From Prostheceraeus crozeri (lineage: Eukaryota; Platyhelminthes; Polycladida; Euryleptidae): DNA of 64,000 nucleotides. Below are positions 46,001-58,000 of the stretch, piece after piece. Numbering within the stretch: the first letter of the stretch is position 1; every line of letters begins with the position of its first letter. Below the pieces are notes generated by a model that did no database searches, was not told the DNA's origin, and saw nothing but the letters and a program-made list of their open reading frames with translations. The stretch is taken from assembly GCA_907163375.1 (NCBI GenBank), contig CAJQUW010010412.1, forward strand, positions 1 to 64,000, read 5' to 3'. A program made the translations under genes and the position numbers.

Positions 46001-49000
46001 TGAAATTTGAATGATTTTCCTTTTAGGTTTTGGCGGTTATCATCGCTACAGCAACTCTACTTAACCTTGGAGAAGGAATCTACGACACTGTAAATGGGGA
46101 AAATCCAGATATCATGAGATTTCTTTCGCCAATCATTGTCCTCCTCACTATAGTAAGTAATAAAGAAGAATATGAAACTCACTCTGTTAGGCCAAACTGA
46201 CGGATTTAACAATGTCCTACGCGACACCCTAAAAGGGCCATTGAAAACACAAGCTGACATACCTTTGGAATCCACGGAATATTTCGCCGTCATCACCAAA
46301 TCGCGAAATGAAAATTGTAATGCATTTGTATCTAGTATTTCATAGCGTAAGTATTTCTGTTTCTCCAGTTCCTCTTAATCAACAAGTCGAAATAGATCAT
46401 AATTCTCATCTTAATTGGGAATTTATTTCTTGCACCCAATAAGATCATTCTGACAAAACATTGTAGAAGAAATTGATCCACGAATATTGGCGAATTCAAA
46501 ATTATCCACGAATTAAAAATATTTCGACTTACATGTATGTAGATGAACTGAAAATCACATAAATACTAACGCAATGAAGTGCTAAATGGAAACTTCAAAG
46601 TAGGAAATTGATTTATTGAATTCAAAAGTAAAAAGTGGGGTTGCTATTCAAGGCAGCAGTGGTGAGCTCGAGTTGCATGTTAGTACATTTAGACTTGCAC
46701 CCTTAATGTAGGAATGTGAAGGAAAAAAACTGGCCTGGGTCATTAACGGGGTTAACCAACTGTCCAGCCCGATTACTGGACTGCCTGATCCACGCCGCCT
46801 CCATACATGATGCAACGTTTGCAGTCCAACAAATGATTGATAATGATTTCATTATAGAACCCCCAGTCTGTGACTTTGTGGCCGGATCCATCTCATTTAT
46901 TCAATCGCTAACTATCTCATCAGCTGTACCAATAGACCTTCGAAGCTTGTGCGAAAACAGAAAGATGAAGAGTATCTTATGACATGTATCAAATGATAAA
47001 AAGCAAAGTAGGATTAATGCGCTCTTGTGGAACCCCGGATATGATCATGGTCTCCTCAATGTTAGTCTATGAAGTCTAAAACAATCTATCGGGCAATAAC
47101 TGTCCAGCTGATGTAATCGCAAAGCATAAAGAAGGTCATATGATATGTCCTATTCGTTATTAATTTTGATAATTGCGGGATGTTTGGTCATTATCATCTC
47201 TTCTTTTCAGGTCCTTTCAACTATTTTGATGGTGTACGAGCGACACTTTGGAGCTATTTCTTCACCATTAAACTTTGTATTTTACTTTTGGATGCTGGTC
47301 GCTTCATGTATAAATATGTATGCAGCTTTTGGAGACGCATTTGATAAAGTAAGACTTAATATCAATATCAACTTTGTGTGTTTCATTCACGCTTTGCTAT
47401 TTCAGAATAGAATAGAAGATATGTACAACTTCGTGGTGCAACTTGTTTTGCTGTGCTCATATGCAGCTCTGTTTGTCTTGTTTTGCTTTTCTGACTACGA
47501 CATTGGAACAATGGGACTGGACATGGTAAGTTGATCTTGAAAGATGCGAATTGATGATAATTGTGGACTTATTCTTTCAGAACGTGTGTGCATTGAGCAG
47601 AGCATCAGTATTTTCCCAAATCTCTTTCTCGTGGATCAACAAGTAAGTCTACAATGCAGATGCCCGCTTACTTCATTGTAGATATTCTGCATTTCTACTG
47701 TGCTTTTTGTAAAGTGCCAAACCGTGTAGCCCTGCATAAATATAATAGGCATTACAGAATAGATCATTAATGTAATGAAAGGAGCACATCCCATGGTAAA
47801 AATGTCTTCGTTTACAGCCTGGTCTACTTATCTTACAAGAAAAACATGAAAGAAGAGGATGTCTTCCAACTGCGCTCTGAAGATGAAGTTGACAAGAATT
47901 ACGGTGCCCTTCAACGGGAATGGGATGCTGAAGAACACAAATTTGAGAGGTGAGGAAGTTTGTGATGTTCTCTGCTAAAATCACGCATTAGAATTTGTGA
48001 AAATCACGAAGATTGATTTGTCAGCCGGGATTGGCACAGACAACGAAATACATTGCTTACAAGCAGCATTAACATTCGACCCCGTGAAGGATAGAGACAT
48101 TCTCTTATGTCACCCACATGCTGTTGATATTGTTTAGGACAACGCAAAGCATAGCGCTGAAATACATCCGTAGAATCTGATGCTTCGCTGTTGGTGACTG
48201 CTGTGTCGCACAAATATTATGTATGATAAAAGGTCATTTCATTCGTAGAAATCAAACAATTTTTCGTGGCTTTTTTGCCCAAAACAAGATGCGTTAAGAT
48301 AAGCAACCACTGAGAAAAAGAACTATCCAAAACTTTGCCGAACTAGCTCCAAAGGAGGGAGACAACCCTACACTGTAGCTGTAGACAGTCAAAATGATCA
48401 GACAATTGCAACAGACAGCATCAGAAAATCAACAGCCAAAAGTGGCTGTTCAGAACAGACAAGATGAGACAATCACCACACAAAATATCAGTCTGTCTAC
48501 TTTTCTAGAAATATTGACACAGGAACGATTTGACACCAGCTACTTACAGTGTATCTGGACACTCCTAATCATATCTATTCTATCGCTGTCCTACTCACTC
48601 ACACAGGCATCTTTATATGCAGATTGTTAATTACTCTGATATCTTCCAAGATGTCTTTCGTTCTGTCGCTGTCAACTTACGGGAAGTATATATACCATTG
48701 AAAGTTGTAAAGAACATAGTAAAAACAGAATTAAAAGATGGCATCAATATGTCAAATATTCAGACCGGCTATTCCAATGCCTTCAAGTATTTTAAAAGAA
48801 CCCTACTTATTTAAACATTGGATATTCTTATAATCGAAAATTATCAAGGATACCATCCAATTTTGATAAAAGTGTATATATTTGTCATAAGTAGTATGAT
48901 ATGCAGCAAACGTAATAATACAAATTAGTCTGTGCGATGAGACAAAAATTGTCTGATAAGCAGGAAATTTATATGATAATACGCAGCATCAGCCAAAATA

Positions 49001-52000
49001 CTGATTTGGCTGATAAATTGTCTGACAAGTGGCTGTTTACAGTTTACAGTGTACTCTTCAGTATTGAAAGCAGCGTGTCATTACAAACATATTCACTAAC
49101 ATAAAAAGTCCTATGGAATAATTGAAAAAATCAACATCTTCAATTTTAAAAAAATTACAAATAACGCTGTTCCTCTGAACTACGACCAAAAACTGTGAAC
49201 CACCCAACATATCAAAAAGCGTTAATCAATGCTCCAGATCAATGCAAATCAAAACATGAATAGTGTTTACAGTTGAAGAAGAAACATAAGCAAACGGAAA
49301 TTTTCCACATTTTTTCTTCAAACGTACTGAGAATTATCCCTGAATACTGCGAAGCACGAATCGCCCAAATAATGAAAGCTCACATATAGAACTGATGAAG
49401 ATATAGAACACAAAATTTGATGCATTTTATTTCTTCTGCAGTAGGAAACAGAAAGAATTTTCCATCAAAATATTCCTCACTTTCGAAAAACATCTTTTCA
49501 AGATTATCTCTTCAAGTTGCTCTTTAAAATGTTCCCAAATTTCTCCTCAGCAGGAGTCGCACCACTGTGTGCTAGTCGAAAGATTCCGCATCTCTTTATC
49601 CATAAGATCTCCGTATTTCACACACTGAAGGACAATGGGACAATGATTATGAAAAGAGATCGATATTATGTAATTAAGTGACTGATTACTTTTTTGCAAG
49701 GACAACGACGATTCACAAATTTTGGTTTTATCTGTCTGGCAATATCAATTCAGAAAATTCTAAGTGTTCAGATCATAGAGTAAGGATATATAGGCAGAGT
49801 GTCGACTGACAAAAATGTATCTGTTACATTGAAACTTTTTATATGAAAAGATTCAGTTTTTTGCAGAGATTACGTTTGAGCATTTTTGAAAAAAGTCAAA
49901 ATTTGCAAATTTATATACTACCGAGATGACGCCTCTATATAAGTAGTATGAAACAAGTTGGATAGCAAAATGAGTAAATATGTGCTAATAAGCATTCTAA
50001 CTAAGAGGAAATCAAGTTGATTATCAGGGGAATTTCATGAATTGTATTATAATGGAAGTTTTTATGAAAAAGTCCAGATCTTATTCGTGCTTTCTTGGCT
50101 GAATTTTCAAGTTTTCAATAAAGTTTTCACCGGCATGATTTTATGATTCACTAAATTCATGTTTCATTTCAAGAATCTGAATAGTGATGTGGACCCATTT
50201 ACATCTTTTAAAGTTAATTGAAATCATTGTCTTTGATTCTGTTATTTTTCTATACCAGTGGCAGGTTGCTTATGATATGATCTCGCTTAAGAAGATTCTC
50301 TTGAGGTTCAGCATGAAAGCAATAGCAAGTCATCGAGTTGATAATTTAACAAACATTGCCTATCCAAAGTTGTCATGACATTGGCGATCTGTAAAATGCC
50401 ATCATTTCTTTCTGCATTACAATCATGATCAATCAATTCCGTTGTAATTTCCTCAAAACTGCAAAAATTTGCATATCTCACATTTGGTGACAATAACACC
50501 TGTATCTCCCTTGAGTTCATTTAATAAAATCGAAGGTATATACACACTGGGACTAAATATATGCGGAGTTACCACTACCTAATATATTTACTCTATGGTT
50601 CAGACACTCCTCATTATTATTGTAATGATAGTCTAATATCAACTCAATTCATAATATGTCAACATCTTTTGTTGATTTGCTTGCAGTTATGTTATGAATG
50701 AAATTGGACAATTGAATGTAGATGCATGATTTTCTTAATGTTGAATGGTGGTTCTTTTATTCACTTGCGTAAATACGTAATCATTCCGTAGGTCAGCATA
50801 AGCAATTAGAAGGTGAAGTTTTAAGTGAAAGATTGCGAATTTCAATGGAAAAATGTTCATCCTGACAAGAAGCACCGAGAGGAAGCGTCACTAAGATGTT
50901 GCAGTGGGAAATACTCTTCTTTTTAATAATGATCGAGCGCACAGAGCATTAGCGTCCCTAAAACTTACTTCAGGGCAAACCATAGGAGGCAAAAAAGTTC
51001 GAGTTTTTAAGGGTGGAACTTGCGGTAATGTCCGATTCCATAAAGAATTCAGACCCTCGGAACATTGCTTGTACAAATAGTCAAGGGCGTCCTATAAAAC
51101 TTTACCACTTAGGTATATCTCCATTTAATGAGGATTCTGCAGTGTTTCTTGACTTAAATAATAACTGTCGATATTTCACGACTCCCTCGCATCACCAGGG
51201 CATGTGAACCAGAGATACAGGCTGACCTCTTTACACAGAGACACGCACTTTAGAACACAAATCAACACAATATCTTCGTTATCCCTTCCGTTACCAAGCG
51301 CGGTATTTTAGGTATCCCAATAGACTTTGATGTTACGTAAAAATTGCAGAGTTTCCTTCCTACCAAATGCTGAAAATGTTCCAAAGATAAGCTACATATA
51401 AGGTCAGCGGCCTCCACAAGGCAACCATTGATGCAATGTGCTTGATGGGCTGCGGACCTCCAATACGACCTTTAACACCTACGCGACATCAGCAACCCGG
51501 GCGGTGCCACAGATACCCACGTGCCGCAGACAGGAAAAGAAAAGTGACATGTTCCACTTGTGGAACACCGGTCTGCAAGGACCATCGTGGTCACAAAAGC
51601 GCTTCAATATGTCTTACATGTACTGATAACTAAACAGTTTTGAATTCTGAACACTGCTCATTTTTCTTTAAAAAACCGCTGTGGTACCTTAGTTACCTAC
51701 CCCGCGTGGTGTTTAAAGTATTTTTTAATCGTGGTAACGGTTAGCTTATTTTCAAGATTTGTATGATTGGCAATGCGATAAGAATACCTTTGAATACATG
51801 AATTAACTTCATTTAATTTCAGAGCAATGAGTGACAGAGGAAGACAAATGAATGGTATTCAGGCAGTTGAGGACACAACGCCAATTATCATGGCTGCTGA
51901 GGACGAGCCAGTTGTAGAAATTCGAAGTGGTATCCGGAAACCTCATCTCTTCCGCATTCTATGCCGAGTCTTCGGTCCAGCTCTCCTATTCGGCTGGATG

Positions 52001-55000
52001 TTCAAGTTTTTCTATGACATTCTAAGTTTTGTCAATCCTTTGATTTTACGTTTTCTGATCGATTTTACAGCCGATCTAAATCAACCAGTGTGGCATGGTG
52101 GAGTGTTTGCGGGCATCTATATCATTACAGGCGTCATCTCTTCAATCTGCTTCCATCAGTGCGTTCATTGGAGCTTATTGACAGGCATGCGGATACGATC
52201 TGCATTAACAGCTGCAATCTTTCGCAAAGTGAGTGCTCGGAAATATATTTTTTGCGTGAAATCTTTCCAATATATTTGAATTTTTGTGGCATTTGAAATA
52301 TTTTGATTTTCTCAGACATAAGACATTTTCTAATACTTCTAAGATTTGTTGACTCAAATGCATTTAAGTTCGCTCAAATGCTTTATGTTAAGTTAAACAT
52401 TCCTGATTTAATCAGTTGTAAAAGCAGGATGCTGAAAATTGGGATGCATCGGCAGTCAACATGGTCAGAGACTATGCACATCCTCCACTGTCTTAGACCA
52501 CATTATATCAATTTTTTAAGACGCACTATGTTAGCTGGCAAATGATGTCTTATTGTAGCCGACTCACGTCAACGACATCTAAATCCTACGCTCTATTGAA
52601 ATTAGTGTTGTCAGGTGGCCAACATGTCATCAGGTCTGACAACATGTAATGATATTTTTGAATAAACATTTTCAAACCCTAGTTATAAATAACCATGCAA
52701 ACCCTGAAATCTCGAATGATTTCCTGAACATTTCTAGACACATTTGTGGCACCTTCGAACGAGTTTCTGCAGAGACCAAGGCCAAACATGAGACTTTCAC
52801 AAAATGATGAACACCCTATGCCTACAACGACTTCGCGCGTCTGACGAGTTTTAGTTGGTTCCTCTTCTTGTCAAACTGGATCAAAGAACAACTCATGTAA
52901 ATCCAATTTGTAGTTTTTGGCTACAATGAATTTTTTTAAGTTTTCTCGTATGAACTGAAGCGTCTATAGTCACGAGTTTCGGCATGACATGTCTTCAGGT
53001 CATTTCCTATCATGTACATGTCATGCAATCATGCTTCTAATCGGCAATGTATGCGTGAAGGTGACTCAATGTGGATGAAATGGTCAACATGTTGGCGCTT
53101 TCCAACAGTAGGATCTCGCTAAGTCTGAATGTGCTAGCCTTCACAATTGAATGTTCATGGACGTTCCAAAATACATACAAATTCTTGATGCATCTGTCTA
53201 TGCAGATGTGCAGTTGCTGTGTATTTCTGATAGTTCATTTATAGCACTTTATAACTGAGATGTCACAGACTATCAACAATTCAAATATGTTGTCAAAAAA
53301 CTGTATTCACCGCCGCTTAACCATTCCAATTCATTCACTCCCAACATTGTGTAATGACGCTGAAATGATTATCAAGAAACAGTTGCTGTTCATTCCGGTG
53401 CCATTAACTCAGACCAATTAAATAGTCGGATTTCTGTGATTTTCTGCTGTCATGAATATTTTTCCTGCTGAATCCTTTTGATATTCGTATGAGGTTTCGA
53501 TCGCCTTCATCTTCTACCTCCATCTTCCAGTCTTATAGTGTAGATTCAATGACTGTAGCCATTAAATTCATACTTTAAAATTTGATTCAAAAATGTTCTG
53601 CATTGCATTTTTTCAAATTTTGGATTTACACGAGTTGTGCATAGAAAGCAAAATAAGAATTGATATGAAATCAACTTGAGCTTTTGATAAACTTCAACTT
53701 TTGGCATTTGGAAAACCCCTTCATTTCAGGCTTTGAGGATCTCAAACGAATCGCGCGGAAAGTCAACGGTTGGTGAAATCGTAAATCTGATGAGTGTCGA
53801 TGCTCAGAGAATCTGCGACTCCCTGGGTGAGTCCTGCTCTTGTGGTTTTGAAGTCATGCAACATCACGTGTCATCTCATTTCAGGTTATCTTTGGTTTGC
53901 CTTTTCCTCGGTTCTGGTCATGACTATCTGCATTGTAATGTTGTGGAATGAAATGCAAGCCTCAGTTCTTGCTGGCATTGGTGTTTTGGTGTTCTTCATT
54001 CCCGTAAACGGCATCGTGATGACTAAATTGCAGAAGTTTGAAGTAAGTGGACCTTTGGTTATTGCGATGACTTCAAGTGCTCATTAGATCGAGGGCCTGT
54101 TATCAATTACTGCTGGAGTGTGAACATGTAAGATCATATAATAGCGCTCAGGAAGCGCTATACACATTTGCCGCGTGATCGAAATTTCAGTTGATTACAT
54201 ACAATTAGGAAGGCCTACTCAGAAATAGGCTTGAAGCTAGCTTCTATTTATGATCCAACGAGGAAAGCGTTAAGGAAGAGATAAGGAAATCAAAAGAAAT
54301 TTGGGCTCAGAAGATGAATCCTACAGCAAGCGGTATGTAGACATTAGTAAAGGAACGTAAATACAACCTATTTTTATCAGCCTTGATAAACCTGCATGAA
54401 AATGAAGAAAACTTAGCCAACATAATTGCTCAGGGGTTTCGTCGAGTTGCAGAAATTCAAGCGGGAACAAAATGACCATGAGCATGAAGCTCTACTTGAT
54501 GATGGATGGACTATCTACATGTCACCAAATGCGGCTGAGAAAATTTTCTCTAAACCCCGAACATGAAAGGAAATCCCAAACGGCCATGTGTCTACAGATG
54601 TACATGTTTGTGTGTATCATAGGCAGAAATTCATGCAAACCACTGACCGCAATATTTCAATATTCCATTCAAAAAAGATCTGAGATGCGCTCAATAGATT
54701 GATGCGCTCATTGTCAATAGAAGGAAGGAACACTTTATCCTATCCAAAAAACCAAACTTTGCGAAGCATTAAAAATGAAACAAATCACTATGTTATCCAC
54801 TGCTTCAAAAGTTTTCGAGAGAATAATACTGAGAAGGATGAGATCTCGCGCGCCTGAATGGTTCCCAGATATACCACTCTTTCTCGCAAGGAAGTTTTAA
54901 AGCGCTACAGCGGTGTAATTGTCGCTTTTGAGCTCACGGATCCACTTGGCAGTCACATTTTCTTATATTTTTTCACTTTTCTTATTATATTTCTTGGTAC

Positions 55001-58000
55001 AGGCTCTAATTGAAACAAGAATGAATGTTAACTTTCAAGGTTCTCTCAATGAAGATAATATGCCGTCGCAGTTCTTTCTATGACGTTTGAATCCTTTGTG
55101 CAAGAAATTCATTTCCCTAACAACTTACCGTGAATCTTTGAGCTCCAGATTTGAGACACTTCAGAGAGATTATGAATCGTAAAACAATCCAAAATTAGTG
55201 ACTGTCTCCGAAATTTTTTCACCATCAAATGAGAAAATATCTGATTGTGTCTGGTGCACATGAGTCGTCATCAGGCTCATTTGAAGATCGCATACCCCAT
55301 TTTACGTATTTTCAGATTTTATCCTCGGAAAAGATGTAATTGTATTGTAATACTTGGCTATGCCGCCTTTCTAATGCTGACTTTTGATTTGCATTTTAGG
55401 AGAAGGAAATGGAATGGAAAGACAAACGCGTCAAGTTGTTGACGGAGGTTTTGAGTGGTATGAAGGTATTATCACCCCTCCTGTTTATCATCTCTGAAAG
55501 TCATAATGAGAACCTGCTCATTTCAGATTTTGAAACTCTATGGTTGGGAACCTTCATATGAAGAGCGCATCTCAGCTCTCCGAAAGACAGAAATTTCATA
55601 CAATAGGAAAGTTACCTACGGCTGGGCTTTCATCATAATCATCTGGTCTTTGGTGCCTTATATGGTGAGTTTTGGTGAATCACTTTGTCTATCAATCGTT
55701 GATATTTTGATATCAATCCACATACATGGGCAGAAAGCCGTCATTGATAAGCCGTCTTTTCGTTGATAAGTCGATGATATTCACTCAAGAGTATCATGCA
55801 TCCATAGATAGATGGAGACATAAATTAACTCAATTATTCATAGACATCAAGCTATGATGTCTGAGATTCATCAGGGACTCCAATGTGTTCTGACTCTGAA
55901 CATAGACATTGATGAAACAATCTGTCGATGGAATGACTCAAATCCATGATATCTATGTGTCGATGAAATGACCTTGTCGGTGAAATGAACCACAATCAAA
56001 GCCGAACATATACAAGAGCTTTCTTTACTTAGGATTAAGCAACACAAAATACGAGTCTCAACTGCCTATCATCATCGACCCCAATGCTCTTGTCATTTTC
56101 AGTTTTAAGGATTGCAAATATTAAATGAAATTAATTGACAATGTCACAATTTTGTATTTGCCCATAAATCGCGCAAAATGCCATCTCCCAACATGCAAGA
56201 TTTAAGATACTTTAATTTTTTAATGAAATTGAGTTAAGTGCTAAAAAATCCACTTTTTCTTTTACATCACAATTATTGTTTGATCGATAAATATGTTTGC
56301 TCATTATCTCTTTTCTTTATCCATGTAAATGTCAACTGATCTCTGAAAATGTGTCATGTGAGAATCCCCTTTCAACATATTTGGTGCGTGATCTTCATAA
56401 TAGCACTGACTTTCTATAGTCTATTCTACTCTGTACTTGAATAGCACTAAAAAAGTTCACAGCATTAAAAAATGTAATCAAAATCTACTCAAAGTCTTCT
56501 TATTATGGCGCCAAAATGGTTTAATTTAATGAAATAATATTTCATTGATGAATTTATTTAGGACTGAACTGCACAACTCGAAAATATGAAAGGTGAAATA
56601 TTTTCATTCAAAAGAACCCATCCTAATGCACACCGGGTATGTGTAAAAATATCATTTAACATCTGCGGGACTTGTAATGTACTCATACGCATTTCAATAT
56701 AAGCTATCAATATATTCTTCCAGTTGGTCAAATCCAACTATGTTTGGAGAAAAGCTTGAAAATACGCTATAACAAAACATCACAGATTCATACATGTAGG
56801 TGGTAATGAAAATTTTCCGTGGCAAATTTGTCCGAAAGATGGAAAATTTTGAATTTTTGTGATATAATTGGTGCGCCTTTTTCCACAGCCGATGCAGCTA
56901 CACAGCAGTAGAACACCCACCAGATAATGTTTTGATATTGACAAGCGACGTTCCCACAAGGCAGTGGAAGATATAAATTCTCGTGAGATATTTGGAAACT
57001 AAAGATATCTGTGATGTCATCTACAGAGAATTTTGGTAGGAGAACAAGGCGGCTGCAAATCAAGGCCCTTGTTATGATGATGAATAATAGACGTAGATAT
57101 CTAGTTAGACAAATGGCTGGAGTGATTGCTGCTTCTGATGATGCTGTTTTCCTTTTTACAATTTGCAACTTTGCAGGTGATATTGGCTACCTTTGCGACC
57201 TACATCTACTCCGCTCCCGACAGAAAATTAACTGTCCAGCGAACATTTGTGTCAGTAACACTCTTCAATATGTTGCGTTTTCCAATGACGCTGTTACCAT
57301 TGGGGATATCTTCCTCCATCAATGTAAGATTACATTTACATCTTTCGAAATGCAGGTTCTCACATCATTCCGTCAATTGCAGGCATACGTATCCTTGAAA
57401 CGCATCAATCGATTCTTCAACAACGACGATCTTGATGAGTTGGCTACGGAATCGCGGCCTGTAACAGAAGGTCAGACTATTATGGATTTGAGCTAATGAT
57501 GACCATTCCTTGAACTTCCGACATTCTGCGTAGAAATCAGATATGTAAGCCTATGTAATTAAAGTTGAGATACAGCAATAGACAACTACCTTATATCTCT
57601 AAAATACCACACCATTTATTGAATAACGGGCTAGCCATTTAAGTTCAACTATGACGGAAGAAGCCCAGGACTGGTGTTCGTCGTTCTTTATTATGAAGCA
57701 CGAGGCCTTTCAGCCACTGCACGCGGCCATCGTCAGGTGCAAAGTGACAGGTAGCTTGCAAGCTATCTGTGTGCATGGAATACATCTCATGATCAGACAC
57801 ATTAAAATGCAAGGGTTGCGATAATCATGATACATGTACAGAAAGAAAGAAGAAAGGTAATACTGGCTAGAAGTTAAGAGTAGTAAGTAAAAGTCAAGAT
57901 AATTGTCAAAAGCAAAGGAAAAATCAGACTTCAAAGCATAGAGAGTAGTCTACAAGTGAGATAAACACCACTGGTCACTGAGGCTGTGCTTTGTCTTGTT

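Noticed and set aside
46703-47150. Possible LINE RT ([14 protein letters not shown]) in ABCC intron 3, minus strand
   Set aside because: A single motif only. The neighbouring text does not show the other RT blocks in order, so no element is called.
57471-57496. Reading through exon 14 to the stop after QTIMDLS as a truncated transporter end
   Set aside because: The splice at GTCAGA gives an exact phase match to exon 15 and the expected NBD1 sequence, so the read-through is intron.
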